Assembly (NCBI GenBank): GCA_028280635.1 | Contig: JANQLM010000121.1 | Coordinates: forward strand, 1 to 64,000 | From: Halieaceae bacterium | GTDB lineage: Bacteria > Pseudomonadota > Gammaproteobacteria > Pseudomonadales > Halieaceae | DNA: 64,000 nt | Direction: 5' to 3' | Shown: one piece after another, positions 8,676-18,675 of the stretch | Numbering within the stretch: the stretch's first letter is position 1 | Layout of the letters: each line of letters opens with the position of its first letter | Position numbers and translations under genes: made by a program | Notes under the pieces: generated by a model | Told to the model about the DNA's origin: nothing | Databases searched by the model: none | What the model saw: only the letters and a program-made list of their open reading frames with translations

Positions 8676-10283
8676 CTAGAGTTGGGGGCCGGATGCCACC
8701 AGGGCCGCGCCCCCGGCAATGTCCGTGTACTGGTCGAAGTTGGCGATAAAGCGCTCCGCCAGGTCGCGGGCTTTTTCCTCCCAGACCGCGGGGTCCTCGT
8801 AGGTATCGCGAGGGTCGAGGATGTCACCGTCTACGCCGGGCAGCGCGGTGGGTACTGTGAGGTTGAAGATGGGAAGCTGCGTGGTCGGGGCGTCCTCGAT
8901 GGAGCCATCGAGAATCACGTCGATAATACCCCGCGTATCCTTGATGGAGATGCGTTTGCCGCTGCCGTTCCAACCGGTGTTTACCAGGTAGGCTTCGGCA
9001 CCCACGGATTCCATCTTCGCCACCAGTTCCTCGGCGTACTTCACCGGGTGCAGAGTCAGGAAGGCCTTGCCGAAGCAGGCGGAGAAGGTGGGTACGGGTT
9101 CCGTGATACCGCGCTCGGTTCCCGCCAGCTTGGCGGTGAAACCTGACAGGAAGTGGTACTTGGTCTGGTGGTGGCTGAGCTTGGATACCGGCGGCAGCAC
9201 GCCGAAGGCGTCGGCAGTGAGGAAAATCACTTTCTTCGCATGACCACCCCGGGATACCGGTTTCACGATGTTGTCGATATGATGGATTGGGTAGGAGACG
9301 CGTCCGTTCTCGGTAATGGAGTGGTCGAAGTAATCGACCTTGCCCTGGTCATCTACGACCACGTTTTCCAACAGGGCATCACGCTTGATGGCACGGTAGA
9401 TGTCGGGCTCGCTTTCCGGGTCGAGATCTATAGTCTTGGCGTAGCAGCCACCCTCGAAGTTGAAGATGCCCTCATCGTCCCAGCCGTGTTCGTCGTCGCC
9501 GATCAGTCGACGTTTGGGGTCGGCCGAAAGCGTGGTCTTGCCTGTGCCCGACAGCCCGAAGAAGATCGCGACGTCATCGTCTTCGCCCATGTTGGCACTG
9601 CAGTGCATTGAGGGCATGTGGTCCAGCGGCAGGTAGTAATTCATCATGGCGAACATGCCTTTCTTCATCTCGCCGCCGTACCAGGTGCCGCCAATCACCT
9701 GCATCTTTTCGGTCATGTTGAAAACCGTGAACACCTCCGAATTCATGCCGTGCTCTTGCCATTCCGGGTTTGAGGTCTTGGAGCCGTTGAGCACCACGAA
9801 GTCCGGCTCACCGTAGCTCGCCAGTTCTTCGGCGGTGGGGCGGATAAACATATTGGTGACAAAGTGGGCCTGCCAGGCCACCTCAACGACAAAGCGTACC
9901 TTCATACGCACCTTGGGGTTGGCGCCGCAGAAGGTGTCGACAACGAACAGGCGCTTGTTCGACAGTTCGTTGGTCACCAGGGCCTTGAGCTTGTCCCAGA
10001 CTTCCGGCGTGATCGGCTTGTTGTCGTTGGGTGAGTTGGTCGAAGTCCACCACAGGTTTTCCTTGCTGACCTCGTCATGGACAATGAACTTGTCCTTGGG
10101 GGAGCGCCCGGTAAATATCCCGGTGCGCACCGCGACGGCGCCTGTATCGGTGACAACGCCTTTCTCATAGCCTTCAAGATCGTCCCGGGTTTCCTCTTCG
10201 AATAACTGTTCGTAGGAGGGGTTGTGAACGATTTCCTGAACACCAGTGATGCCATAGCGGGACAGATCGACCGTGGACGACAT
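8676..10283 (-). CDS. pckA: Phosphoenolpyruvate carboxykinase (ATP)
   Basis: [27 protein letters not shown] and overall similarity to ATP-PEPCK; ATG at 10283 preceded by AAGGAG. Confidence 0.95.
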   Translation of the reverse strand: MSSTVDLSRYGITGVQEIVHNPSYEQLFEEETRDDLEGYEKGVVTDTGAVAVRTGIFTGRSPKDKFIVHDEVSKENLWWTSTNSPNDNKPITPEVWDKLKALVTNELSNKRLFVVDTFCGANPKVRMKVRFVVEVAWQAHFVTNMFIRPTAEELASYGEPDFVVLNGSKTSNPEWQEHGMNSEVFTVFNMTEKMQVIGGTWYGGEMKKGMFAMMNYYLPLDHMPSMHCSANMGEDDDVAIFFGLSGTGKTTLSADPKRRLIGDDEHGWDDEGIFNFEGGCYAKTIDLDPESEPDIYRAIKRDALLENVVVDDQGKVDYFDHSITENGRVSYPIHHIDNIVKPVSRGGHAKKVIFLTADAFGVLPPVSKLSHHQTKYHFLSGFTAKLAGTERGITEPVPTFSACFGKAFLTLHPVKYAEELVAKMESVGAEAYLVNTGWNGSGKRISIKDTRGIIDVILDGSIEDAPTTQLPIFNLTVPTALPGVDGDILDPRDTYEDPAVWEEKARDLAERFIANFDQYTDIAGGAALVASGPQL

Positions 10284-10625
10284 AAACCATCTCCTTGCGC
10301 CAACGCGCTGAGAATCAACAGAGTCTGAGTGTGGGTACAACAGGGTAGTCGCGGTCTATGACACAACAGCACGGGGTGTAGGACATTGGCCTGCATCAAG
10401 AGATGGCCGGTTTCCGGAAAAGACTATGAAGCCAGTCTTTATGACGCCGGGTGTCAGCCTTCGACCTGGCTGCCGCCCGGATGCTGCCAGGTGCCCTGTG
10501 AACCCTGGGTCCGGTAGCCCATCAGGTCGCGCCGCTGTTGCGGTCGGGCCACGAAGACGTCACCGTCGCTGGCGCCGGCAGCGAAACAGGCCAATGGCAG
10601 AGTGCCCCCCGCGGCACTTGCCGGT

Positions 10626-11042
10626 TCAGCCGGATTCCAGCATCGAGCGCCAGATCTGTATTTCCTTCGCCGCGAAACGCCACTCGCCATTGCGCTTTTC
10701 CAGCCGGTCCCGGTACAGGCCGCGCAGGCTGATGCGCCTGCCCTTATTACGGCTGTGGCCGTCGGCATCGTAGTAAGCCTCGGCGGTGGCGCAGTCGCCG
10801 CTGATTTCAATGCACGGTGTGTGCAACACGTGGCGCAGCCCCTCGACCGGGTCGCGCATTTTTCTAATCCAGGCGGCGAAGCCGTCCGTCACGGCCTCGA
10901 TGCCCTCGTTGCGATTGTCGCCAAACTTCACCACGGCGTCGTCCCAGAACAGGGCGGCCATTTCTTCCGCCGTGCCGCGGTCGGTGACGAAGCAGTACTT
11001 CGCCAGCAGGCTCTGAATCTGTTCCTGGTCGGTGGCACTCAC
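10626..11042 (-). CDS. SnoaL-like / nuclear transport factor 2 family protein
   Basis: 138 aa; LLAKYCFVTDRGTAEEMAALFWDDAVVKFG...GLYRDRLEKRNGEWRFAAKEIQIWR typical of SnoaL_4. Confidence 0.75.
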   Translation of the reverse strand: MSATDQEQIQSLLAKYCFVTDRGTAEEMAALFWDDAVVKFGDNRNEGIEAVTDGFAAWIRKMRDPVEGLRHVLHTPCIEISGDCATAEAYYDADGHSRNKGRRISLRGLYRDRLEKRNGEWRFAAKEIQIWRSMLESG

Positions 11043-11050
11043 GGTGGCGT

Positions 11051-11881
11051 TCAGTCTTGCGTCATGAAATCGTTGAAGGCGGCCTCAAAGTCCGGGTGCC
11101 AGCGCGACAGGGCGGGGCGGTTCTCGATCAGGTCGCCCATGGCCCATGCCATCCGCTTGTTGTCGGTCTCGCGGTCTACGTCGTTGTCGGGGCACAGTAC
11201 ATAGAAATCGCCGCGGTTGAGACTCTCCACCAGGAATTCGACCACCTGTTGCGGCGTCCAGGCGCCGGGAGGTTTTTCCGCCAGGAAGCTGCGAATCATG
11301 CCAGTGTAGGTAAAGCCCGGCACCAGTAGATGGGCGGTGACCCGGCAGCCCTTGGTATTGCGCAGCTGGTGGGCCAGGGCCTCAGTGACAGCTCTTACAC
11401 CCGCCTTGCTGACGTTGTAGGCGGGGTTGCCGGGCGGCGAGGTGATACCCTGCTTGGAGCCGGTGTTGATGATGGCGCCGGGAGTCCCCTGGTTGACCAT
11501 GGTGGGGGTGAAGGCATGCACGCCGTTGATCACGCCCCAAAGGTTGACGCCGAGCGTGGTTTGCCAGGCGTCATAGTGCTCCCAACAGCTATTGGGACGT
11601 CCGGTACCGGCATTGTTCATCAGCACATCGATGCGTCCATAGGCGTCCAGCACGTCATCGCGGATGGCTTCCAGATCGGCGAGCTGCGAGACGTCGGCGC
11701 GGATGGCCAGCACATCGCCCAGGGCGTCCTTCGCTTCGCTGAGCTTGGCCTTGTCGATGTCGGCGATACACACGCGCATGCCCAGCTTCAGGAAATGTTG
11801 GGCAGCGGCCAGTCCAATGCCGTCGGCGCCGCCGGTGATAACGGCCGTATTGCCCTCGGCCAGGGCGGGATGTGATGTCAT
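11051..11881 (-). CDS. Short-chain dehydrogenase/reductase
   Basis: AVITGGADGIGLA, NNAG, YNVSKAG motifs. Confidence 0.9.
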   Translation of the reverse strand: MTSHPALAEGNTAVITGGADGIGLAAAQHFLKLGMRVCIADIDKAKLSEAKDALGDVLAIRADVSQLADLEAIRDDVLDAYGRIDVLMNNAGTGRPNSCWEHYDAWQTTLGVNLWGVINGVHAFTPTMVNQGTPGAIINTGSKQGITSPPGNPAYNVSKAGVRAVTEALAHQLRNTKGCRVTAHLLVPGFTYTGMIRSFLAEKPPGAWTPQQVVEFLVESLNRGDFYVLCPDNDVDRETDNKRMAWAMGDLIENRPALSRWHPDFEAAFNDFMTQD

Positions 11882-11939
11882 GGTGGTTCCTCCTGCTGGC
11901 TCAGCTTAGCAGAGAGCCGGGCCCTCCGAGGAGGGAGGG

Positions 11940-12446
11940 TTACTCGTGCCAGTAGACCGTGGCGTTGCCGTCCTCCAACTGCGAGTTCACGGTGGGCCAG
12001 TTCGACTCGGAGCGCTCCAGCAGGGCCGCGCGATTGGCGTTCCACTGGGCCGAGATGCTGGCATCCCAGTTCAGGTAGAGCCTGCCCTCATGAATGGTCC
12101 AGCCGTTGACCGGGTCGGTTTCCGCGGCGTAGCCCTCGGCCATGCCGTAGGCACACCAGCCACCGTAGGCGGGCAGGAAGCGCTGGGGATCCTGCAGGAA
12201 CAGATCGCGGTGTTCGGCGCTGGCAAACCACCAGGTGGCTTCGCCATGGCGGGTGCTGAATTCGGGTTTACCGGGTGTGGCCGCCGAGTCGGTAAAGTAG
12301 GCGACCGGGTCGTAGCCGCCGATGGCGATACCGCCGGGGTTGGTCAGCGTGGTGCCGGCCGCCCGTGTGTCATGGGTTTCCTGGGTACAGGCGGTGAGCA
12401 ATGCCGTCAGCATCAGCGGCATTGCGAGGATCTTCGATAGAGTCAC
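11940..12446 (-). CDS. YHS-domain lipoprotein
   Basis: Lipobox LLTACTQ; IGGYDPVAYFTD...KPEFSTRHGEATWWFASAEHRDLFLQDPQRFLPAYGGWCAYGMAEG. Confidence 0.85.
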   Translation of the reverse strand: MTLSKILAMPLMLTALLTACTQETHDTRAAGTTLTNPGGIAIGGYDPVAYFTDSAATPGKPEFSTRHGEATWWFASAEHRDLFLQDPQRFLPAYGGWCAYGMAEGYAAETDPVNGWTIHEGRLYLNWDASISAQWNANRAALLERSESNWPTVNSQLEDGNATVYWHE

Positions 12447-12516
12447 GTGGGCTCCTGCGGTGAGTCGAGGGGTGCAGCGAGCCTTGAGACAGCGTCAGGG
12501 GCAGGAAATTCCCCGC

Positions 12517-13014
12517 TCAGCCAATGCTGGTGGCGCGCAGGTTCTCCGATTTGGCCACGACCACCGCGTGCATGTCGCGCTTGTACTGGGCGATGCGCTC
12601 GCGGATGGCGTCGTCGCCGGTGCCGAGAATCTGCGCGGCGAGGATGGCGGCGTTGGTCGCATTGTCGATGGCCACCGTGGCCACCGGCACGCCGGCAGGC
12701 ATTTGAACAATCGAGTAAAGCGCGTCTTCGCCACGCATTTTGGTGGCACTCACAGGTACGCCGATGACCGGCAGCGGTGTCGAGGCGGCGATCATGCCGG
12801 GCAGGTGGGCGGCGCCGCCGGCGCCGGCAATAATCACTCGCAGGCCCCGTTCCTCCGCCTCGCGGGCGTAGGCCTCGGTGCGGTCGGGAGTGCGGTGGGC
12901 GCTGACGATGTCCAGTTCCCAGGGGATTTCCAGTTTATCCAGGGTGGTGGGGGCGGCGCTCATGACCGTCAGGTCCGAGTCGCTGCCCATGATCACGCCT
13001 ACCAGTGGCTTCAT
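12517..13014 (-). CDS. purE: N5-carboxyaminoimidazole ribonucleotide mutase
   Basis: [29 protein letters not shown] motifs. Confidence 0.95.
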   Translation of the reverse strand: MKPLVGVIMGSDSDLTVMSAAPTTLDKLEIPWELDIVSAHRTPDRTEAYAREAEERGLRVIIAGAGGAAHLPGMIAASTPLPVIGVPVSATKMRGEDALYSIVQMPAGVPVATVAIDNATNAAILAAQILGTGDDAIRERIAQYKRDMHAVVVAKSENLRATSIG

Positions 13015-14165
13015 GCCGCCTGTGTCTCCGAATCAGCCAGGTTTTCCAGGGCTTCCTGCGCCAGTCGGCTGGCTTCCTGTGGGTCGGCAGCCAACGCAGT
13101 GATATGCCCCATTTTTCTCCCCGGGCGCCCCGGGGCTTTGCCATACCAGTGTAGAGTAATGTTTTCTTCCTCGCCGGTCTGCGCCTCGGGCCTGGGAGGA
13201 CAGGCCTTGCGGAAGGCTTCCCGGTAGAGGATGTTGCTCATCGCCGCCGGCTGTGTGTCGCTCACGTCGCCCAGCGCCAGGCCGCATACGGCGCGCACGT
13301 GCTGCTCAAATTGGCTGACGGGCGAGGCCTCCATGGTCAGGTGGCCTGAGTTGTGCACGCGCGGGGAAATCTCATTGACCTGCAGCGCGCCCTCGTCATC
13401 GATAAACATCTCGATGGCAAACACGCCGACACCACCCAGCCTGTCGATAATGCGAATACCCAGCGCCACCGCCTCTTCAGCCAGGCTGGTGGGAATCGAG
13501 GCCGGGGTGTACACGGTGGTGACGGAATTGAGCTTGGGATCGAAATCCATGCCCAGTGCCGGCCAGGCCGCACTGTTGCCTTCCACGTCGCGGGCCAGCA
13601 GCACGGCGATCTCGCGGGTGCCCGCCAGGAAGGGCTCGATCAGCGAGGGTGTGTCCCACAATGCGCCGAGGTCATCGACAATCTGTACGCCGCGGCCGTC
13701 ATAGCCACCGCAGCGAGCCTTCTGCACCAGCGGAAGGCCGAATTCCCCGGCCAGCGCGTCGCGCTCTTCACTGGAGAGTTTCCCCTGCAGCAGCTTGAAC
13801 GGCAGGGTGGGAAACCTGCACTCGCTGAGCCAGGTTTTTTGCTGGCCCTTGTCCTTGAGCAGAAACAGGGTTTCTGCCTCCGGACGAATCTCTACCCGGC
13901 GACTGCAGGCCGCCTGGCGCAGCTGCATCAGCGCTTCATTGGGGATATCTTCCTTGTCGAAGGTCACCACGTCGCTGGCCTCGATGAAGCGCTCCAGCAC
14001 GTCGGCATCACCGGGTTCGCCGACGATTAGCTGTGTCGCGAAGCTGGCCGCGGGCGCGTCTGCTTCTTCGGTAAGTACACAGGTGTCGATTCCGAGTCGT
14101 GCGGCGGCCTGGGAGAGGTACATGCCCAGCTGCCCGCCGCCGACGATGCCGAGGCGCAGGTTCAT
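13011..14165 (-). CDS. purK: 5-(carboxyamino)imidazole ribonucleotide synthase
   Basis: [12 protein letters not shown]...ATP-grasp motifs; overlaps purE. Confidence 0.95.
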   Translation of the reverse strand: MNLRLGIVGGGQLGMYLSQAAARLGIDTCVLTEEADAPAASFATQLIVGEPGDADVLERFIEASDVVTFDKEDIPNEALMQLRQAACSRRVEIRPEAETLFLLKDKGQQKTWLSECRFPTLPFKLLQGKLSSEERDALAGEFGLPLVQKARCGGYDGRGVQIVDDLGALWDTPSLIEPFLAGTREIAVLLARDVEGNSAAWPALGMDFDPKLNSVTTVYTPASIPTSLAEEAVALGIRIIDRLGGVGVFAIEMFIDDEGALQVNEISPRVHNSGHLTMEASPVSQFEQHVRAVCGLALGDVSDTQPAAMSNILYREAFRKACPPRPEAQTGEEENITLHWYGKAPGRPGRKMGHITALAADPQEASRLAQEALENLADSETQAA

Positions 14166-14365
14166 TGCAGGTTTCCTTTCGAGAGGCCGGAGTGTAGTGC
14201 TTGTGGAGAGGGACGTGAAGCCTTTGTCCCCGGAGTGCCGAGGCAGCGGGTCGTGTTCAAGGCGGTCACCACTGTTGACTAAAGCGGCAGTCTAAAGAAA
14301 TAGACACTTCGCACAATTCGAATATACTTTCCCAAACACTCGGCCAATACGAATTAAGGATATTC

Positions 14366-15301
14366 ATGGGCAAGTCAGAACCGGCCTCCCATCGCTTGCT
14401 GCGACACCTGAATTACAACCACCTGCTGTACTTCTGGACGGTGGCCCAGGAAGGCAGTGTCGCAGCGGCCGCGTCGGTGCTGAATCTCACGCCGCAGACC
14501 ATCAGCGGCCAGATCAAGCAGCTGGAGCGGGCCATCGACGCACGCCTGTTCGAGCGCTCCGGCCGCGGCCTGGTGCTGACCGAAGCCGGGCGCGCCGTCA
14601 TGCCCTATGCCGACGAGATATTTTCCCTGGGCACTGAACTGGCGCGCCGGGTGCAGGGTGACGACCGTGGCCTGCCGTCGACGCTGAATATCGGCGTGGT
14701 GAACTCGCTGCCCAAGCTGATTGCCTACCGCACGCTGGAGCCGGTGCTATTGGATGAGGAGGCGCCACGGCTGATGTGCTACGAAGGCGACCTCGACAAG
14801 CTGCTGGCGGACCTGTCCGTGCACCGCCTGGACATGGTGCTGTCGGATAGACCGATTCCCACCGGTCTCAATGTGCGGGCCTACAGTCACAAGCTCGGCG
14901 AAAGCGAGATTGCCCTGTTCGCCCTTGATGAACTGGCCCAGCGCTTCCGGGAAGGCTTCCCGGAGTCGATTCATGGCGCCAATATGCTGATGCCGGTCAG
15001 CAGCACGGCGATTCGGCGCGGCCTCGATGACTGGCTGGCCGACGCCGGCGTGGTGCCCAAGGTGGTGGCGGAGTTTGACGACAGCGCCCTGATGAAAGCC
15101 TTCGGTGAATCGGGCACGGCCATATTCCCGGCGCCGGTAGCGATTCAGGAAGAGGTGGCGCACATGTACGGCGCCACGCCGGTAGGGCGTGTCACCGGCC
15201 TGCGTGAAATGTTTTACCTGATCTCGCCGGAGCGCCGGCTCAGCCAGCCCTTTGCGCTGAAGATTACCGACGCCGCACGGGCACGGTTTTCGGTCGGCTA
15301 G
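14366..15301 (+). CDS. LysR-family transcriptional regulator, NhaR-like
   Basis: LNYNHLLYFWTVAQEGSVAAAASVLNLTPQTISGQIKQLE wHTH; NhaR-like N-terminus. Confidence 0.85.
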   Translation: MGKSEPASHRLLRHLNYNHLLYFWTVAQEGSVAAAASVLNLTPQTISGQIKQLERAIDARLFERSGRGLVLTEAGRAVMPYADEIFSLGTELARRVQGDDRGLPSTLNIGVVNSLPKLIAYRTLEPVLLDEEAPRLMCYEGDLDKLLADLSVHRLDMVLSDRPIPTGLNVRAYSHKLGESEIALFALDELAQRFREGFPESIHGANMLMPVSSTAIRRGLDDWLADAGVVPKVVAEFDDSALMKAFGESGTAIFPAPVAIQEEVAHMYGATPVGRVTGLREMFYLISPERRLSQPFALKITDAARARFSVG

Positions 15302-15363
15302 GGTACATCCAGTTGGCGCCAGCGTCGTATCTATAGGCAAACACCGCGACGAAAGAGATCGAC

Positions 15364-15603
15364 ATGGCACATCGCCAACAAAAGCTGATCGACGAGTTGC
15401 TGGGTGAGCGCGAGGCCGAGGCAGACCATTCCCTGCAGAAGCAGGCGCTGGAGCGCGCCACCGGCAACAAGATACCCACCACGTTGACGCCCTGGGAGTG
15501 GCAGGAATACTACGCCGCCCACGGCGTCCCCGAGTCCCACAAGTCATCCCCCAAACCGGCGCCGGCCACGCCCTGGTGGCGCAGGCTGTTGCGTCTGGAC
15601 TAG
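15364..15603 (+). CDS. Small conserved-looking hypothetical protein
   Basis: 79 aa ORF in an otherwise empty gap; plausible start; MAHRQQKLIDELLGEREAEADHSLQKQALERATG... Confidence 0.6.
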   Translation: MAHRQQKLIDELLGEREAEADHSLQKQALERATGNKIPTTLTPWEWQEYYAAHGVPESHKSSPKPAPATPWWRRLLRLD

Positions 15604-15690
15604 TCGCCAACAGCGACTTGACGCGCGCGCTTCGACGGCATTCAATGCCGGCTGTCTTTGTATCTGCCCTGAATGAGAGTTCCCGCCGCT

Positions 15691-16497
15691 ATGACTATGG
15701 AAAACCGTATCGCCCTGGACATCGAAGACGGCATTGCCCACGCCCGCCTGATTCGCGCCGACAAGATGAACGCCCTGGACAGCCAGATGTTTGATGCTTT
15801 CGAGGAAGTGGGCAGGCAGATCAAGGCTGACCCGGGTGTGCGCGTGGTGGTGCTGAGTGCTGAGGGGAAAGCTTTTTGCGCCGGCCTGGATACCAGCAAT
15901 TTTATGGCGATGGCGGGCGGAGAGTCCGGCGGCGTGGTCCACGAACCACTGGAAATGCGCACTCACGGTATCGCCAATCGTCCCCAGCACGCGGCCTGGG
16001 TATGGCGCGACCTGCCGGTGCCGGTGATTGCCGCGGTACACGGCGTGGCCTTTGGTGGCGGCCTGCAGGTAGCGCTGGGCGCTGACCTGCGCTACGCCGC
16101 GCCGGGCACACGCTTCTCGGTGATGGAAATCAAGTGGGGCCTGGTACCGGATATGTCCGGCATGCCGCTGCTGCGTGAACTGGTGCGCGGTGACCAGTTG
16201 CGGGAACTGGTGTACACCGGCCGTATTTTCGAGGCGGATGAAGCCCAGTCTCTGGGTATCGTCACCCGCGTGAGCGACGACCCGCTGGCCCTGGCCATGG
16301 AGACCGCTAGCGATATCGCCGGGCGCAATCCGGATGCAATCCGCGCCGACAAGCGGCTGCTGAACAGCCTGTGCGACAGTAGCACGGAAGAGCTGCTGGT
16401 GGCGGAGTCCCGCGAGCAGGACGGTGTGATAGGCAAGCCCAACCAGGTCGAGGCAGTGATGTCGGAGTTCGAAAAACGGCCGGCAAAATACGCCTGA
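15691..16497 (+). CDS. Crotonase/enoyl-CoA hydratase family protein
   Basis: AVHGVAFGGGLQVALGADLRYAAPGTRFSVMEIKWGLVPDMSG. Confidence 0.9.
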   Translation: MTMENRIALDIEDGIAHARLIRADKMNALDSQMFDAFEEVGRQIKADPGVRVVVLSAEGKAFCAGLDTSNFMAMAGGESGGVVHEPLEMRTHGIANRPQHAAWVWRDLPVPVIAAVHGVAFGGGLQVALGADLRYAAPGTRFSVMEIKWGLVPDMSGMPLLRELVRGDQLRELVYTGRIFEADEAQSLGIVTRVSDDPLALAMETASDIAGRNPDAIRADKRLLNSLCDSSTEELLVAESREQDGVIGKPNQVEAVMSEFEKRPAKYA

Positions 16498-16513
16498 GCC
16501 AGCGGCCCGCCTG

Positions 16514-17425
16514 ATGCTGTTGCACCACTACCCGATGTCGCCGTACTCGGAAAAGATACGGCTGATGTTCGGCTACACCGGCACCGCCTGGCAGGGCGTC
16601 ATTTCCCCGGAAATGCCGCCGCGCCCGAATCTCGACCCGGTGCTGGCCGGGTATCGGCGCATCCCGGTGGCGCAGGACGGCGCCGACTTCTTTTGTGACT
16701 CGCGGCTGATCAGCGCGGAACTGGCGGAGCGCAGCGGTCAGCTCGCCCTGGACCCGGGCAACTGTGACGAGTCCGCCCTGGGCCTGCAGGACGGGCTTGA
16801 AAAGGAAGTGTTCTGGGCCTGCGTCACCTCGATTCCCGGCAGCCAGATAATCAAGCAACTGGTGCGCAATATCTCCATCGTTGGTGCCTACCGTTTCATC
16901 AAGGATCGGGCAGGTGTGGCGCGCAAGGCAACCGTCAAACCCATGGCGCCGAAAGAAGCCAGGCTGATCTTCCGGCGCCACCTGGAAGGTCTCGAACGTT
17001 ACCTGTCAGCCGGCGATGATTTTCTCGGTGGCGGGTCGCCCAACTATCTCGACTTCGCCGCCTACCACACCCTGTGGTTCCAGACCGTGGTGGGTGAGCG
17101 CCCACAGCCCGAGGGTGTGCCCGCCGTCCTCGCCTGGTATGCCCGCATGGGGGAGATCGGCCATGGTGAACATACGGAAATCTCCGGCCAGCAGGCCTTG
17201 GCCTTGCTTGATGCCAGTGAGCCGCGACCGGTGCCCGCCGGGCGAACTGCCCATGGACGGGTGGGCGAGCCGGTGTCCATCGGTCCCAATGATTACGCCC
17301 TGGAAGCGACTGAAGGGATTCTTGTGGGCGCCGATGCCGGGCGTTGGACCATCGCTCGCGATACCGAGCGCGGCCGCGTGCACGTGCATTTTCCCGTTGA
17401 GGGCTTTGAGCTTCAGTTCGCCTGA
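16514..17425 (+). CDS. Glutathione S-transferase family protein
   Basis: LLHHYPMSPYSEKIRLMFGYTG thioredoxin-fold N-terminus and helical C-terminal domain. Confidence 0.75.
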   Translation: MLLHHYPMSPYSEKIRLMFGYTGTAWQGVISPEMPPRPNLDPVLAGYRRIPVAQDGADFFCDSRLISAELAERSGQLALDPGNCDESALGLQDGLEKEVFWACVTSIPGSQIIKQLVRNISIVGAYRFIKDRAGVARKATVKPMAPKEARLIFRRHLEGLERYLSAGDDFLGGGSPNYLDFAAYHTLWFQTVVGERPQPEGVPAVLAWYARMGEIGHGEHTEISGQQALALLDASEPRPVPAGRTAHGRVGEPVSIGPNDYALEATEGILVGADAGRWTIARDTERGRVHVHFPVEGFELQFA

Positions 17426-17430
17426 AGATC

Positions 17431-17850
17431 TTAGCGGTATCGCTGCCCTGTGGTGGTAAGAAAGTAGGCCTCCGCCGGCGTGCTGCCGCGGCCCAGGCTG
17501 CGGTTTCTGGCGGGGAAGCGCCGGTACTGGCGAATCACCTCATGACGTTCCTGCAGATGCCGGGTGAGTTCGCTGTCTTCCAGTGAAAACGACAGACCCA
17601 CGGCCAGCTCCTGGTCGGTGAGCTGTTCCGATTGCGAGAGGCAGACGATGATGGAGGCCTGCTGAGGGGCAGGCCTTGCGGCAAAGCCGGTGTCACTTGC
17701 CCAGGCCCGAGCCTGGGCCGTGGCGCGTTCTACCGACTCCCAGGCCTGATCACCGGGAGCACACTGCCAGTGGCGGAAGCGTTCGGCCCAGTCCTTGCCC
17801 GCCCCGGCCAGTTGCTGACACCAGAATTCCAGCAGTGATTCTGTGCTCAT
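17431..17850 (-). CDS. DUF924-like protein, short
   Basis: LLEFW...SEQLTDQELAVGLSFSLEDSELTRHLQERHEVIRQYRRFPARNRSLGRGSTPAEAYFL matches the DUF924 pattern; 139 aa appears shorter than typical members. Confidence 0.6.
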   Translation of the reverse strand: MSTESLLEFWCQQLAGAGKDWAERFRHWQCAPGDQAWESVERATAQARAWASDTGFAARPAPQQASIIVCLSQSEQLTDQELAVGLSFSLEDSELTRHLQERHEVIRQYRRFPARNRSLGRGSTPAEAYFLTTTGQRYR

Positions 17851-18560
17851 GCCTTGCCCGCCTGTTTCTCAAGCTGGCGGGCCGCGGCTTCCACCCGCTC
17901 GCAGGCCTGCTCCAGGCGGTCGGGCAGGGCGGGAGAGGGCGCCTGCATGCTCTGCCACAGCGGTTCCACCACCGAGCTGACACGCTCACTCATCTGGTCG
18001 AAAGCGTTGTGCAGGAACAGGGTGCGGCTCAGGTATTCCAGTCCGCCAAAGAACAAGTCGCGCAGGGCGGAGAGGTTCAGGTCATCGCGTACCTCCCCCC
18101 GCTGTTGGGCTTCCTGCACTGCCGTGTCGAACACCCAGGCATAGCTCAGGTTGAGCTTGTGCAGCACCGAGCCGCGAATCCGCGTGTAGCCGCCCAGGTC
18201 CACGTTCATGTAAGCCTGGATCATGCGCATGAACAGGGCGTTGTCACGGGACATGACCTGGATATGGTTTTCGGCCAGTAGCTGCAGGCGGGCACGCGAA
18301 TCCAGCTCTTCCCGCAGGATGGCAGAGGCATTGTCGCGCAATTCTTCGTAGATGCGTTCCAGGATGGCACGCATTAACTCGTTCTTGGAGCTGAAATAGT
18401 TGAACAGGGTGCCCTCGGAGATGCCGGCGTCGGCGGCAATCTTGCGGGTGGTCACGCTGTGGAAACCCTGCTCGCCAAACAGGTGGGTAGCGGCCTGGAG
18501 AATATCCGCCTCGCGCTGGGCGCTGCGGGAGAGTGGGCGCTGTGCCGCGGCTTCAGTCAT
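17847..18560 (-). CDS. TetR family transcriptional regulator
   Basis: ADILQAATHLFGEQGFHSVTTRKIAADAGISEGTLFNYFSSKNEL. Confidence 0.9.
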   Translation of the reverse strand: MTEAAAQRPLSRSAQREADILQAATHLFGEQGFHSVTTRKIAADAGISEGTLFNYFSSKNELMRAILERIYEELRDNASAILREELDSRARLQLLAENHIQVMSRDNALFMRMIQAYMNVDLGGYTRIRGSVLHKLNLSYAWVFDTAVQEAQQRGEVRDDLNLSALRDLFFGGLEYLSRTLFLHNAFDQMSERVSSVVEPLWQSMQAPSPALPDRLEQACERVEAAARQLEKQAGKA

Positions 18561-18618
18561 GGTCTTGTCCCAGGGCGCGGGCTCATACCGGGGGTGAGTC
18601 GCACCGCTTTCAGGAAAG

Positions 18619-18647
18619 TTGAGTACTGCTCAATCCTATACTAGTAT
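18619..18647. promoter_or_regulatory. Candidate TetR operator/promoter region between tetR and atuA-like gene
   Basis: TTGAGTACTGCTCAA (imperfect inverted repeat 18619-18633) plus perfect palindrome ATACTAGTAT (18638-18647) in the divergent intergenic region. Confidence 0.5.
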
Positions 18648-18675
18648 TGCTCAGTCACGCAAACAGGAGGTTACC

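Noticed and set aside
10454-10810. 118-aa minus-strand ORF downstream of the SnoaL-like gene (ending LMGYRTQGSQGTWQHPGGSQVEG)
   Set aside because: Its C-terminal part looks somewhat protein-like, but the ATG lies inside the SnoaL gene in another frame and no independent start/RBS was identified; not supportable as a gene.
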